NCBI GenBank assembly: GCA_025128025.1
Contig: JAHLYR010000065.1
Coordinates: 1-64,000, forward strand
Reading direction: 5' to 3'
DNA from: Synechococcus sp. CS-1330
Lineage (GTDB): Bacteria > Cyanobacteriota > Cyanobacteriia > PCC-6307 > Cyanobiaceae
Length of the DNA: 64,000 nt
This document shows, piece after piece, positions 41,607 through 51,465 of the stretch. The stretch's first letter is position 1; each line of letters opens with the position of its first letter. Under the pieces are notes generated by a model that saw nothing but the letters and a program-made list of their open reading frames with translations, was not told the DNA's origin and made no database searches. Position numbers and translations under genes: made by a program.

Positions 41607-43733
41607 GTGCAAGGACAAACTCAGTCGATCTCCTTCGATGGTCGGGAGATCCGGCTGACCACCGGTCGGTTCGCCCCCCAGGCTGGGGGCTCGGTGATGG
41701 TTGAGTGTGGTGATACCTCGGTTTTGGTCACCGCCACCCGCTCCGGCGGTCGCCCAGGCATCGATTTTCTGCCCCTAACCTGCGATTACGAAGAGCGTCT
41801 CTACGCCGCCGGACGCATTCCTGGCAGCTTTTTCCGTCGCGAAGGCCGTCCCTCTGAGCGGGCAATCCTCACCTGCCGCCTGATCGATCGGCCGATCCGG
41901 CCCCTATTTCCCAGCTGGATGCGCGACGACATCCAGATCGTGGCCACCTGCCTCTCGCTCGATGAGCGGGTGCCACCCGATGTGCTCGCCGTCACCGGTG
42001 CCTCGATGGCCACCCTGTTGGCCGGCATCCCCTTCTATGGCCCCATGGCCACCGTGCGGGTGGGTCTGCTCGGAGACGACTTCGTGCTCAACCCCAGCTT
42101 CCGCGAAATCGAGCGCAGCGAGCTTGATCTGGTGGTAGCTGGCACGCCCCAGGGCGTGGTGATGGTGGAAGCCGGTGCCAACCAGCTGCCCGAGCAGGAC
42201 GTGATCGAAGCGATCGACTTCGGCTACGAAGCGGTGTGCGAACTGATCAAGGCGCAGCAAAACCTGCTCAAGGAGCTCGGCATCGAGCAGGTGATCCCCG
42301 AACCCCAAGTCATCGACCCCACCCTGCCCAACTTCCTTGAACAGGAATGTGCCGGTGGCATCGGTGAGGTGCTCAAGCAGTTCTCCCAAACCAAAACCGA
42401 ACGCGACGAGAAGCTCGACGCCATCAAGGCCGAGGTGAGCGAGAAGATCGCCGCCCTAGCCGAAGACGACCCGATCCGCTCAGCTTCCAGCGGCAAGGCC
42501 CTGGGCAACAGCTACAAGGACCTGACCAAAAAGCTGATGCGCGCCCAGATCCTCCAGGAGGGCAAGCGTGTCGATGGCCGCAACCTGGATGAAGTGCGGC
42601 CGATCAGCGCCGCCGCCGGCGTACTGCCCAAGCGGGTGCACGGCTCAGCGTTGTTCCAGCGCGGCCTCACCCAGGTGCTCTCCTGCGCCACCCTCGGCAC
42701 CCCGAGCGACTCCCAGGAAATGGACGACCTCAACCCCTCCACCGAGAAGCACTACCTCCACCACTACAACTTCCCCCCCTACTCCACCGGCGAAACCAAG
42801 CCGATGCGCTCCCCCGGCCGCCGCGAAATCGGTCACGGCGCCCTGGCTGAGCGGGCGATTGTGCCCGTGCTGCCCAACAAGGAATCCTTCCCCTACGTGC
42901 TGCGCGTGGTGTCGGAGTGCCTCAGCTCCAACGGCTCCACCTCGATGGGTTCGGTGTGCGGCAGCACCCTCGCCCTGATGGATGCGGGCGTGCCCCTTAA
43001 GGCACCAGTGAGCGGCGCCGCCATGGGCTTGATCAAGGAGGGCGAGGAGGTGCGCATCCTCACCGACATCCAGGGCATCGAAGATTTCCTTGGCGACATG
43101 GACTTCAAGGTGGCCGGCACCGAGAAGGGCATCACCGCCCTGCAGATGGACATGAAGATCACGGGTTTGAATATAAAAACCGTGGCTGAAGCTGTTAACC
43201 AGGCCCGTCCCGCCCGGCTGCACATCCTCGAGAAAATGCTCGAGGCGATCGACAAGCCCCGCGACACCATGTCGCCCCACGCCCCACGCCTGCTCAGCTT
43301 CCGGATTGATCCGGAACTGATCGGCACCGTGATCGGCCCTGGCGGCCGCACGATCAAGGGCATCACCGAGCGCACCAACACCAAGATCGACATCGAAGAT
43401 GGCGGCATCGTCACGATTGCTAGCCACGATGGCGCCGCCGCCGAAGAGGCCCAGCGCATCATCGAAGGCCTCACCCGTCGCATCAGCGAAGGCGAGGTAT
43501 TCAGCGGGGCCGTGACCCGCGTGATCCCGATCGGCGCTTTCGTGGAGATCCTGCCCGGCAAGGAAGGGATGATTCACATCTCCCAACTCTCCGAAGCCCG
43601 GGTAGAGAAGGTGGAAGATGTGGTGAACGTGGGTGATCAGGTAACCGTGCGCGTGCGCGAAATCGACAACCGCGGCCGCATCAACCTCACCCTGCGCGGC
43701 GTTCCCCAAAGCGAAGCCCCTGCACCGGAGTGA
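41607..43733 (+). CDS. pnp: Polynucleotide phosphorylase
   Basis: 3'-5' phosphorolytic exoribonuclease, 708 residues, from GTG 41607. Two RNase PH domains (1-225: [17 protein letters not shown]; 320-545: [14 protein letters not shown] and [20 protein letters not shown]), then a KH domain ([15 protein letters not shown]) and an S1 domain ([19 protein letters not shown]). Central to RNA turnover. Followed by a strong terminator. Confidence 0.97.
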   Translation: MQGQTQSISFDGREIRLTTGRFAPQAGGSVMVECGDTSVLVTATRSGGRPGIDFLPLTCDYEERLYAAGRIPGSFFRREGRPSERAILTCRLIDRPIRPLFPSWMRDDIQIVATCLSLDERVPPDVLAVTGASMATLLAGIPFYGPMATVRVGLLGDDFVLNPSFREIERSELDLVVAGTPQGVVMVEAGANQLPEQDVIEAIDFGYEAVCELIKAQQNLLKELGIEQVIPEPQVIDPTLPNFLEQECAGGIGEVLKQFSQTKTERDEKLDAIKAEVSEKIAALAEDDPIRSASSGKALGNSYKDLTKKLMRAQILQEGKRVDGRNLDEVRPISAAAGVLPKRVHGSALFQRGLTQVLSCATLGTPSDSQEMDDLNPSTEKHYLHHYNFPPYSTGETKPMRSPGRREIGHGALAERAIVPVLPNKESFPYVLRVVSECLSSNGSTSMGSVCGSTLALMDAGVPLKAPVSGAAMGLIKEGEEVRILTDIQGIEDFLGDMDFKVAGTEKGITALQMDMKITGLNIKTVAEAVNQARPARLHILEKMLEAIDKPRDTMSPHAPRLLSFRIDPELIGTVIGPGGRTIKGITERTNTKIDIEDGGIVTIASHDGAAAEEAQRIIEGLTRRISEGEVFSGAVTRVIPIGAFVEILPGKEGMIHISQLSEARVEKVEDVVNVGDQVTVRVREIDNRGRINLTLRGVPQSEAPAPE

Positions 43734-43786
43734 TTGCAAGGAAGGGCTGCTAACTGGCCCTTTCTAAATTTGCCCCCAAGCACCTA

Positions 43787-43814
43787 AAGCCGGCCCTACG
43801 GGACCGGCTTTTTA
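43787..43814 (+). terminator. Intrinsic terminator after pnp
   Basis: AAGCCGG...CCGGCTT stem extended by CCC/GGG around a TAC loop, then TTTTT. It lies about 55 bp after the pnp stop. Confidence 0.85.
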
Positions 43815-43926
43815 TTGGATATCAGCGCCTGAATGGGGGCCAACAACATTTTTGAGCTGGGCTAAGCCCTAGCTAAGTCCACCACAAAAAAGCGACCACT
43901 CCCCTTCAGCCACCAATCTCTAGCCC

Positions 43927-44862
43927 TCACACCCCAAAACCAGGATCAATAACAGCCATCGCCGCCGCTGCCCGCGCGCACAGCTCGGCATGGGCTGGGC
44001 CGTGGCTGGCGATTAAACAGCCGGCTTGGCGCACGTCACCGCTGTTGTAGGCCAGGGCGCGGCCATCGGCATGGCTGAAGGCGCCACCAGCGGCGCGCAA
44101 CACCGCCTCAGGAGCTGCCATATCCCAATCCTTCGGGGCGCTCTTGCCCGACAGGGAGATATAGAGATCCGTCTCACCGCGCAGGATCGTGGCCACCTTG
44201 CCGCCGACGCTGCCGATCGCCTTGGTGTCGCCCAGGGCCAGGGCCGCCAGCAGCTGCTCAAGTCGCTGGTCGCGGTGGTTGCGGCTCGCCACCAGCACCA
44301 GCTCACCGAGAACCCGCCGGCCACTCAGCCGCACCGAGCTGCGCTCGCCCACTCGGCTTTCGCACCAGGCCTCTCCTGCCGAGCCCGCCAACCCTGGCAT
44401 CACGCCCAGCCACAGCTCCTCCAGCACAGGCAGGAGCACCACCCCCAGCACCGGCTCGCCGCCGTGCACCAGGGCCAGATGCACCGCATATTCGCCCGTG
44501 CCCTGCAGGAAGTCTTTAGTGCCATCGAGGGGATCGAGTATCCATAGCCACTCCGTCGCCAGGGGCTCGCCTTCAGTGAGCTGCTCCTTGGCGGTTTCCT
44601 CGCTCAGCACGGTCCACTCAGCTGCGGGGAAGGCTGCGGCCAGGCCCTCCAGCAGCCACTGGTTCACCGCCAGATCCGCTGCGCTCACCGGGCCCTCGCC
44701 GCCCTCATCCACGCTCAACGCCGGCGGGAAGCCATAGGGAGGCTCCTCGCCGCGACCGTAGGCCAGCAGGATGTCAGCCGCGCCCCAGCTCAGCCGCCGC
44801 AGCTCCACCAGCAAGGCTTCGAGCGCAATGCCTGAGGGCAGGGGGATGGCAGCCGGCATCAT
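43927..44862 (-). CDS. cysQ: 3'(2'),5'-bisphosphate nucleotidase, CysQ family
   Basis: Inositol monophosphatase-fold enzyme, 311 residues. The metal site is WILDPLDGTKDF, with the upstream Glu in VLSEETAKEQ and the C-terminal site KDWDMAAPEAVLRAAGG. It removes PAP produced during sulfate assimilation. Its start abuts the divergent rsmI. Confidence 0.9.
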   Translation of the reverse strand: MMPAAIPLPSGIALEALLVELRRLSWGAADILLAYGRGEEPPYGFPPALSVDEGGEGPVSAADLAVNQWLLEGLAAAFPAAEWTVLSEETAKEQLTEGEPLATEWLWILDPLDGTKDFLQGTGEYAVHLALVHGGEPVLGVVLLPVLEELWLGVMPGLAGSAGEAWCESRVGERSSVRLSGRRVLGELVLVASRNHRDQRLEQLLAALALGDTKAIGSVGGKVATILRGETDLYISLSGKSAPKDWDMAAPEAVLRAAGGAFSHADGRALAYNSGDVRQAGCLIASHGPAHAELCARAAAAMAVIDPGFGV

Positions 44863-44905
44863 GGGTGGGCAGGGTTCAGCATTTTGCAGGAGCCCACCCC
44901 AAGCC

Positions 44906-45769
44906 GTGCAAGCCCCCGAACCCGCCCCCGGCGTGCTCTACCTGGTGGGCACCCCCATCGGCAACCTGGCCGACCTCTCACCCCGCGCCCGCCAGGTGCT
45001 CGCCGGCGTGCAGCGCATCGCCTGCGAAGACACTCGCCGCAGCGGCCTGCTGCTGCATCAGCTCGGCCTGCGCCAAAAAGACCAGGGGCCGCGGCTGTTG
45101 AGCTTTCACGCCCACAACCAAACCGCCCGCATCCCCGAACTGCTCGCGGCCCTCGCCGCCGGCGAAGCCCTAGCAGTGATCAGTGACGCCGGGCTGCCGG
45201 GCATCTCCGATCCCGGCGAGGTGCTGGTGGCGGCAGCCCGCACAGCTGGGCACAACGTGATCTGCATCCCCGGCCCAAGCGCCGTCACCACCGCCCTGGT
45301 GAGCAGTGGCCTGCCGTGCGGCCGCTTCTGCTTTGAGGGCTTCCTGCCGCCCAAGACCAACCAGCGCCGTCAGCGACTGCAGGAACTGCAAGCTGAGCAG
45401 CGCACCATGGTGCTATTTGAAGCCCCACATCGGCTGCTCGATCTGCTCGACGATCTGCTGGCGGTGCTGGGTGATCGGCCCTTGCGCGTCGCCCGCGAAC
45501 TCACCAAAAAGCACGAAGAGCAGGTGGGTCCCAGCGTCAGCGCAGCCATCGAGCACTTCCGCCGCACGCCGCCTCAGGGGGAATGCACCCTGGTGCTAGC
45601 AGGCGCCCTGCCGCCAGAGCCCCTGGCCTGGGATAGCGCTGCCCTCAGCGCCGAGCTGCAGGAGCTGCAGCAGGCCGGCCACAGCAGCAACGCCGCCGCC
45701 AAGCTGCTGGCCGAGCGCACCGGCCACAGCAAGCGGGAGCTCTACGCCCTGCTGCACCAGAAGACCTGA
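44906..45769 (+). CDS. rsmI: 16S rRNA Cm1402 2'-O-methyltransferase
   Basis: Tetrapyrrole-methylase-fold enzyme with GVLYLVGTPIGNLADLSPRA, ACEDTRRSGLLL, LSFHAHNQ and VISDAGLPGISDPGEVLVAA. Start GTG 44906 gives the usual N-terminus; ATG 44861 is an alternative that adds 15 residues. It modifies C1402 of 16S rRNA. Confidence 0.93.
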   Translation: MQAPEPAPGVLYLVGTPIGNLADLSPRARQVLAGVQRIACEDTRRSGLLLHQLGLRQKDQGPRLLSFHAHNQTARIPELLAALAAGEALAVISDAGLPGISDPGEVLVAAARTAGHNVICIPGPSAVTTALVSSGLPCGRFCFEGFLPPKTNQRRQRLQELQAEQRTMVLFEAPHRLLDLLDDLLAVLGDRPLRVARELTKKHEEQVGPSVSAAIEHFRRTPPQGECTLVLAGALPPEPLAWDSAALSAELQELQQAGHSSNAAAKLLAERTGHSKRELYALLHQKT

Positions 45770-45808
45770 CCGGGCAGACTGCCGCCACAGCGATCCCCTT
45801 TTCCCCTG

Positions 45809-46048
45809 ATGGTCGTGCGCCTGCGCTTGCTTGCATCCAGCCTGCTGGGCGGTGGCTTGCTGCTAGCGATCCTCTGCCTGGGTGCTCAAAACCTCGACCA
45901 GCGCCCCAGCCTCAACTTGGGCTTTGCCCGCAGCACCCAACTGCCAGCTGGTTTTCTGGTGGGCATTGCTCTAGTGATTGGCGTGCTAAGTGGCGGCTGC
46001 AGCGCCGCCCTGCTCGCCCCCCGCAACGAGCAAATTCCCGGGGATTAA
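45809..46048 (+). CDS. LapA-like small membrane protein
   Basis: A 79-residue protein with two helices: LLASSLLGGGLLLAILCLGA, then QN, and PAGFLVGIALVIGVLSGGCS. The helix-QN-loop-helix layout recalls LapA (DUF1049) proteins, linked in other bacteria to envelope assembly. Function here is unknown. Confidence 0.6.
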   Translation: MVVRLRLLASSLLGGGLLLAILCLGAQNLDQRPSLNLGFARSTQLPAGFLVGIALVIGVLSGGCSAALLAPRNEQIPGD

Positions 46049-46074
46049 TTTGCCAGCGATTAACTGCCCGGTAA

Positions 46075-46815
46075 TTAACTGCCTGGCAAGGAGTAGAGGC
46101 TGCCCTCCATAACCACCCGGCTGATGCCCTGGGCAATCAGGTAGGGCGCCGTGCGCTCCAGGATGCGAGTGTCTGGCACCTTGATCACCCGCTGGGTGCG
46201 GCCGCAGTGGCGTTTGGCCTGGCGGGGATTAGCAAACACCATCAGGGCCTGGCGCTCCTCTTCGCCAGCGGGTAGCTGGCCAAGTTCGGGGAAGTCCTTG
46301 AGCGGCTTGGCCTGGAGCTCCACTGTTTTATCCACCAGCATGTAAACGCTGGCTGGAAGGGGCGCATCGGCCAGCGGCTGGCATTGGGCCGGCTCGCCAA
46401 CGTGATCCACCAGCAACAGCGGCACGGCCACAAACTGGTCGGCTAGGTCGTCGTCAGCGAAGTCGAGATCATTGGCGTCATCGCCAAAATCATCGGCGTC
46501 ATCGATTGCCAGCACCGCATGGTCGTCGTCGCCGGCCGGCTCTGGCAGCTCAGGCTCTAAGGGTTCCGGGTCTGAAGGTTGAGGCGCTGATGCAACTAGT
46601 TCTGGAATGGCTTGTTCTGGAGCAGCTTTGAGCGGCCGGTTGCGTTGCTGCTTGAGCTGCTCGTATTCAGCTGGCTCGAGCCCAGCCTTCACCACGCGGC
46701 TCACCGTGTTGGTGCTGCAGCCATAGGCCTCTGCCAGCTCGGCGCTTACTTCCCCAGCGCGGTAGCGAGCAACGATCTCGATTTTCTGGCTGTCAGTGAG
46801 CCGGGTGGCAGCCAT
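46075..46815 (-). CDS. HTH-domain protein with acidic linker
   Basis: The N-terminus is a transposase/resolvase-like HTH (LTDSQKIEIVARYRAGEVSA, ELAEAYGCSTNTVSRVVKAG). Residues about 75-125 are highly acidic (DDDHAVLAIDDADDFGDDAN). The C-terminal domain has SVYMLVDKTVELQAKPLKDF and ends in a conserved-looking LIAQGISRVVMEGSLYSLP. Probably a DNA-associated regulator of backbone type, not a transposase. Confidence 0.65.
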   Translation of the reverse strand: MAATRLTDSQKIEIVARYRAGEVSAELAEAYGCSTNTVSRVVKAGLEPAEYEQLKQQRNRPLKAAPEQAIPELVASAPQPSDPEPLEPELPEPAGDDDHAVLAIDDADDFGDDANDLDFADDDLADQFVAVPLLLVDHVGEPAQCQPLADAPLPASVYMLVDKTVELQAKPLKDFPELGQLPAGEEERQALMVFANPRQAKRHCGRTQRVIKVPDTRILERTAPYLIAQGISRVVMEGSLYSLPGS

Positions 46816-46865
46816 GGGGCGAGCGTTGCGCAGCAGACCAGTGTAGGCCGAAAGAGCCAGCAGGT

Positions 46866-47099
46866 TTAGGGGGTTGGGGGTTTGACGTTCGGGCAGGTGG
46901 CACCGTTGAACCTCGAGGCGATGCGCGCTGAGCCCTCCTGATAGATCGTCTGGGCTTTTTGGGTATCACCCGCAGCCTGGGCGGCACTGAGCTTGCCGGC
47001 AAATTTGCCGCAGGCCTCATCCAAACTCACAGCCTGGGCGCTCAAAGGCGCCGCAAACGCCAGCAGGCCAGCAGCAGAGAGCAACAGGGCGAAACGCAT
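46866..47099 (-). CDS. Small secreted protein
   Basis: ATG 47099 gives a signal peptide (RFALLLSAAGLLAFAAPLSA-QA) and a helical mature part (VSLDEACGKFAGKLSAAQAA) with two Cys (EACGK; GATCPN) that could pair. 77 residues. Function unknown. Confidence 0.6.
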   Translation of the reverse strand: MRFALLLSAAGLLAFAAPLSAQAVSLDEACGKFAGKLSAAQAAGDTQKAQTIYQEGSARIASRFNGATCPNVKPPTP

Positions 47100-47182
47100 T
47101 TCAAAATAGATCAATGCAACCACTCTGGCGCCAGGGCCGCAGTTGTGTGGCCCCCACCTACTGAGCGATCATGACAACGGCT

Positions 47183-47256
47183 GCTCCCTTAGCTCAGCCG
47201 GATAGAGCAGCTGCCTTCTAAGCAGCCGGTCGTTGGTTCGAATCCAACAGGGGGCG
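47183..47256 (+). tRNA. tRNA-Arg (TCT)
   Basis: Starts GCTCCCTTAGCTCAGCCGGA, has the anticodon loop CTTCTAA (TCT), the T arm GTTGGTTCGAATCCAAC, and the acceptor end AGGGGGC plus discriminator G. It is the integration target of the second island, whose integrase lies 157 bp downstream. Confidence 0.95.
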
Positions 47257-47360
47257 TTTCAATCGGGGCCTTGATTTTGCCCCAGAATCAAGTCAGGGCA
47301 ACGGCTTTCAGCATGGAAGCCGCAGACCGCCCCTGACCACCCGTGCCAAGCTCTGAGGGC

Positions 47361-47398
47361 AAACTGCTCACACTTCTGCTCACACCTGTGAGCAGTTT
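47361..47398. repeat. CTGCTCACA repeats upstream of the integrase
   Basis: AAACTGCTCACA (47361-47372) and TGTGAGCAGTTT (47387-47398) are a perfect 12-bp inverted repeat. A third CTGCTCACA (47376-47384) sits between them as a direct repeat, 12 bp from the first. It lies 16 bp before the integrase start, so it may be an arm site, an operator or a leader stem. The terminator-like CTTGATT...AATCAAG stem (about 47271-47293) lies between this and the tRNA. Confidence 0.65.
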
Positions 47399-47413
47399 TG
47401 ACCCGTCCCGCGC

Positions 47414-48688
47414 ATGACCCGCTCGGCGCCCGCCAGAAAGCCAGATCCCGTGAGCGCGCTACTGGCGTTGCGAATGCAGGCGCGGGGGTTCCCACGAGGG
47501 TGGTCGGTGAGCCCCTATCGAGGGCGTGCCCGACTCCGCGTGACCGCTGGTGCCGGTGATGGCAAGCAGCGCCAAGTCTTGATGACATGGCCCTGGTCAC
47601 CAGCCCATGCCGAAGACATTGCTGCAGGCGCGGTGGCCGCGAGAGAAGCCTTCTTATCCGGCACTCCGCTTGACGACGCCCTTCAGCTCCACGTGACGAG
47701 CAAGGGAGCGGAGACGAAGACAAGCGGCGCCGATATCCCACCAGAAGTAGTGACGACTTGGGCATCAGACCCAGATAGCCCGATCAACTGGGGAGCGCTC
47801 ATTGAGGCCTACCGCCAGCGCAAGATCAGCAGTGGCGAACTGAAGAGCAGCACCTGGGACAAGATTTGGCAGCCAGGGATGCGAGAAGTGCTGGCGGTGA
47901 TGCACAGGCATCCGTCGCCCAGCGATTCTCGCCAGCTTCTGGAAGCGGTCACCCAACGCTGGTCCCAGCAGCCGGGGGCCCGAGGGCGTCAGATGCGGGT
48001 TCAGCAGACAACAGCTTTGCTGCGGTGGGGGGTGGATGGGGAGCAATTACCAAAGTGCTGGGCGCCGCCCCTGGATCTAGGTCCCTATGTCGGAAGAAAA
48101 AGAGCCGAGGTCAACCGCACGACCCCGATCGAGGTCGAGCACATTCTTGAGATGGTTGCAGCGATCCCTGATGCCCGCTGGCAGCTGGCGTTTCAACTGA
48201 TCGCCGCCTATGGCTTGCGTCCTGAGGAGTTACGGCACCTAGAACGTCGCGGCGATCACCTGCACTGCAGTTATCGGAAAGTGACTAGCCGAGGCTCCAC
48301 CGCACCACGCAATCTCCGCCTGCTGCCCTGCGATGAATGGGCAGCTGAATGGGACCTTCTGAACCGATTCCATCCTGACCAGATGCCTCCGCTACGGCCT
48401 GGTGAAAGTGGCGAGGCACTGGCCACATATCTGAAACGGCGCCAGAGCTGGCAGAGGATCAGGAACCACTACACCGCCATGGGTGAAAAGCTAGTGCCCT
48501 ACAGCTTGCGCCACGCCTACGCGCACCGCGCCCATGTAGTGCTCGGGCTGGCGCCGAAGGTGGCCGCCACCCTGATGGGCCACAGCGTTCAGACACATCT
48601 GGCGGCCTACAGCCGTTGGTGCGGCGACGACGTCGTCGATGCGGCCTTGGCCCAGGCCAATGTCCAATGGAGGGCGTCCAAGGACTGA
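47414..48688 (+). CDS. int: Tyrosine-type integrase
   Basis: A 424-residue protein. The N-terminus has an arm-type region (SVSPYRGRARLRVTAGAGDG), the middle a helical core-binding domain, and the C-terminus the catalytic domain: IAAYGLRPEELRHL (first Arg), YSLRHAYAHR (the H-x2-R box, HAYAHR here with shifted spacing), MGHSVQTHLAAYSRW (His and Tyr). Not closely related in sequence to the P4-type enzyme of the first island. Recombines at tRNA-Arg. Confidence 0.85.
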   Translation: MTRSAPARKPDPVSALLALRMQARGFPRGWSVSPYRGRARLRVTAGAGDGKQRQVLMTWPWSPAHAEDIAAGAVAAREAFLSGTPLDDALQLHVTSKGAETKTSGADIPPEVVTTWASDPDSPINWGALIEAYRQRKISSGELKSSTWDKIWQPGMREVLAVMHRHPSPSDSRQLLEAVTQRWSQQPGARGRQMRVQQTTALLRWGVDGEQLPKCWAPPLDLGPYVGRKRAEVNRTTPIEVEHILEMVAAIPDARWQLAFQLIAAYGLRPEELRHLERRGDHLHCSYRKVTSRGSTAPRNLRLLPCDEWAAEWDLLNRFHPDQMPPLRPGESGEALATYLKRRQSWQRIRNHYTAMGEKLVPYSLRHAYAHRAHVVLGLAPKVAATLMGHSVQTHLAAYSRWCGDDVVDAALAQANVQWRASKD

Positions 48689-49210
48689 CGCAGCAGCCAG
48701 GCCCCAGAGCAGCCGTCTGCAACAGCTTTCGACGGGGTCCGCAAGGCTCCGTTCGGCGGCGGCCGTCCTTCAGCGTGCCACGGCTGCGCCGTGGCGTGCA
48801 TCGGCCAGCCGCCGCCGCCCTCCGCTCTGGGGCCAGTGATTTGGGGATGGTGGGCATAGGCACTTCCCCGCGGCTGCGGTGGCCGGGCCTTCGCCCGCGT
48901 TGATGGGGAAGGGGAAGGCCCCAAGTTTCCTCGCGCGGCTGCGCGGCCAGCCGGGCATTCAGTGCTGAATCTGGCGGTCTTGCTTATCAGCTTTCAAGTC
49001 CACCTGTGAATGGCCTTGTTTTGATCAGATCCATTGCAGCACAGCCGCTTTGCCTACTCCATAGTGTGCTTGTACTGCTAGAATAAGAGCTGCGCCAAAG
49101 GCCCCAAGCCCATCGCCTGCGGTAATCCAATCCCCTGATCTCGCCAGCACAGCCGCTCTTTTATTTGCGCTGTGTTGCCCCGATCAGTTGTCATCTCTGG
49201 CAGCTGATTC
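48689..49210. other. GC-rich hairpin-dense gap and promoter region
   Basis: 522 bp without a gene. The first 270 bp hold several GC hairpins, the clearest CCACGGC-TGC-GCCGTGG (48778-48794); others include GCGCGGCTGCGCGGCC-type runs. The last 250 bp are lower in GC with a weak TAGAAT (about 49078). I see no coding sequence. Confidence 0.4.
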
Positions 49211-49708
49211 ATGGATCTTTATCTCTCATCTAGCCCTGCAATAGCTCCATCCCGTTCATTGGTGATCGCAGCCGGGGGTGGCCGTGATCTGGCCTGGCCC
49301 CAGCAGCGCATCGCCGCTGAGCTGCTCGCCCGCAGCGGTGGCCGGCTGGTGCATTTGCTCCTCCATGGCGGTGCCCGCGGCGCTGATGCCGCCATTGGCC
49401 GCGCTGCTCAGCAGCTGGGTTGGTCACCCCTGGTTATGCCAGCCCAGTGGGAGCGGCATGGCCGGGCCGCCGGGCCAATCCGCAATCGCGAGCTGCTCCA
49501 GCAGGCCATTGCCAAAGCCGTGGCCCACACCTCCCCGGGCTCGCTCGCCTCGGTGTTGGTGGTGGCCTTCCCCGGTGGTGCTGGCACCGCCTCACTGGTG
49601 AGAGAAGCCCGCCGCATGGCATCCCATTCCCCGGTGTCGATTGCCGTGGCCGAGGTCAGCCCATCGGCCGGGCTCAGGGTCGTGCCGGCTGGCGTTGGCC
49701 GCTCCTGA
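49211..49708 (+). CDS. SLOG/YspA-type nucleotide-binding protein (DUF2493-like)
   Basis: A Rossmann-like protein of 165 residues: LVIAAGGGRDLAW (strand/loop), LVHLLLHGGARGADAAIGRA, PAQWERHGRAAGPIRNRELL and VLVVAFPGGAGTASLVREAR. These are the standard motifs of small SLOG proteins that bind nucleotide-like ligands. They are common in phages and defence loci, where the ligand is often unknown. Confidence 0.8.
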   Translation: MDLYLSSSPAIAPSRSLVIAAGGGRDLAWPQQRIAAELLARSGGRLVHLLLHGGARGADAAIGRAAQQLGWSPLVMPAQWERHGRAAGPIRNRELLQQAIAKAVAHTSPGSLASVLVVAFPGGAGTASLVREARRMASHSPVSIAVAEVSPSAGLRVVPAGVGRS

Positions 49709-49790
49709 TCTCCCAGTCCAAACCGTTCGCGCCACTGGCGCTCCATTCCGTCATTCCGTCCATTCCCATCCCCATCGCCTTCTCACCGTC

Positions 49791-50423
49791 ATGGCTGTTC
49801 TCACCCCCATCCCTGCTCCAGTCGCTGCCCCTGCCCCAGCGGCAGCCCCCTCGGCATCAGGCCCAGCCTGCTCCCTCCAGCGCTCCGGCTCCATCTGGCA
49901 GCTGGGCAGCGAGGCCCAGGAGCTCACCACCGCTATCTCCCAGCTAGCCGAGCAGCTGGAAACCGAAGACCCCGAACAACGCGCCTCAGCCCTCGCCGAG
50001 CTGGAAGCGGCCCTGCTGGCAGAAGAGGGCAACAAAGCCGGCTTGGCAGCCAAGGCCGATGCCACCTGCTGGGTGATCGAGCATCTGCGCGCTCAGGCGG
50101 CCTACCGGCAGCAGCAGGCCAAGCGGCTCGCCGATCTGGCCCGTAGTGATGCCGGTCGGGCTGATGCCCTGGAGGAATCGCTGGTGTTTGTTCTCACCCA
50201 GCTGCAGCCGGCGGCTACGCGCTTCTCCTTCCCCGATCACGAGCTCAGCAGCCGCAAGTCCCAGGCCGTCCTGATCGACGACGAAGAAGCCCTCGATCCC
50301 GAGTGGCTCGCCATCAAAACCACCAGTCAGCCCGATAAGGCCGCCATCAAAGAGGCCCTCAAAGCCGGCCGCCAGATCACAGGCGCTCAGCTGCTCAACC
50401 GCCGCAGCTGGCGCATCCATTAA
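49791..50423 (+). CDS. Siphovirus Gp157-like protein
   Basis: ATG 49791. After a Pro/Ala-rich start, a long coiled helix (ELTTAISQLAEQLETEDPEQ) leads to the Gp157 core: KADATCWVIEHLRAQAAYRQ, RLADLARSD, FPDHELSSRKSQAVLIDDEE, then DKAAIKEALKAGRQITGAQL. Gp157 proteins are phage-encoded and often sit beside single-strand annealing genes, as here. Confidence 0.8.
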   Translation: MAVLTPIPAPVAAPAPAAAPSASGPACSLQRSGSIWQLGSEAQELTTAISQLAEQLETEDPEQRASALAELEAALLAEEGNKAGLAAKADATCWVIEHLRAQAAYRQQQAKRLADLARSDAGRADALEESLVFVLTQLQPAATRFSFPDHELSSRKSQAVLIDDEEALDPEWLAIKTTSQPDKAAIKEALKAGRQITGAQLLNRRSWRIH

Positions 50424-50510
50424 CAGCCACGGGCCCTCATCGACATGGGCCTGCTGCAGGAGCGGGCCCAGATCACTTCATCCGCAATCAACTCAAGCCA
50501 ATTCACCGCC

Positions 50511-51302
50511 ATGACCACAACCGTGTTCTCCGCCGAGCAGATCGCTGCTCTCTCTGCTCCCCTTGATCGCGCCAAGGTTCAGACCCGTAGCCAAGCAGGC
50601 CGCTCCCTGACCTACCTGGAGGGTTGGCAGGCAATCGCGGAAGCCAACCGCATCTTTGGCTTTGATGGCTGGCAGCGGCAAACCGTCGCCCTCCGCTGCG
50701 TCAACCAGAGCGAACGCAGCATCGGCCGCGACCAGAAATCCGGCTGGGGCGTCACCTACACCGCCCGCGTTCGCATCACCGTTGGAGAAGGGGCAGGCTC
50801 TCAAGTGATCCGAGAAGGCAGCGGAGCCGGCCATGGCATCGATGCCGACCTGGGCCAGGCCCATGAATCCGCTCTCAAGGAGGCCGAAACCGATGCCATG
50901 AAGAGGGCGCTGATGACCTTTGGGAACCCGTTTGGCTTGGCCCTCTACGACAAGCAGCAGCGACAGGTCACCCACTCAGAAGGGGACAGCTCCCAAGCGC
51001 CCACCAGTGCCAGCAACGGCACGCGGTCAATCCAGCGCAGGCCATTACCCACTGCTCCTTGCTCTGGGAGAGAAGCTGGCGACGACCCGGACTTGATGCC
51101 CCTCGACCCGACCACCACCGGCAAGATCCTCGTCACCCTGCGGGGGCTTCCCCGGCCGGCGCTGGAAGACTTCACCAAGGCGTTCCGCAAGCGGTTCCAG
51201 GTGCCCCAGGAGGCCACCTCCATCGCCGATCGGATCTGCCAGAAGCGTCATCACGACTGGATCGAGGCCTACCTAGTGCAACAGAGACAGCCTGTGGCAT
51301 GA
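50511..51302 (+). CDS. Rad52-family single-strand annealing protein
   Basis: ATG 50511. LSAPLDRAKVQTRSQAGRSL, TYLEGWQAIAEANRIFGFDG, WQRQTVALRC, then GWGVTYTARVRITVGEGAGS and REGSGAGHGIDADLGQAHES, followed by ALKEAETDAMKRALMTFGNP. These are the standard Rad52/Rad22 motifs. The C-terminal tail (about 150-263) is variable. Mediates phage-type annealing; paired with Gp157. Confidence 0.9.
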   Translation: MTTTVFSAEQIAALSAPLDRAKVQTRSQAGRSLTYLEGWQAIAEANRIFGFDGWQRQTVALRCVNQSERSIGRDQKSGWGVTYTARVRITVGEGAGSQVIREGSGAGHGIDADLGQAHESALKEAETDAMKRALMTFGNPFGLALYDKQQRQVTHSEGDSSQAPTSASNGTRSIQRRPLPTAPCSGREAGDDPDLMPLDPTTTGKILVTLRGLPRPALEDFTKAFRKRFQVPQEATSIADRICQKRHHDWIEAYLVQQRQPVA

Positions 51303-51465
51303 GCCCAAGATCCAGCTGCGCGGCAGGCCGTGGAGCGCTTGCAAAGGCACACCAGGAGATACCCAACTACTGCTGGTCTGGGTATAAACCGCGCAGCAAC
51401 TCGGCGCCATGCCCAGCCACACCGCAAGGTCGCTCAGCCGTGGGAATACTGAGGACACCTGAAGA

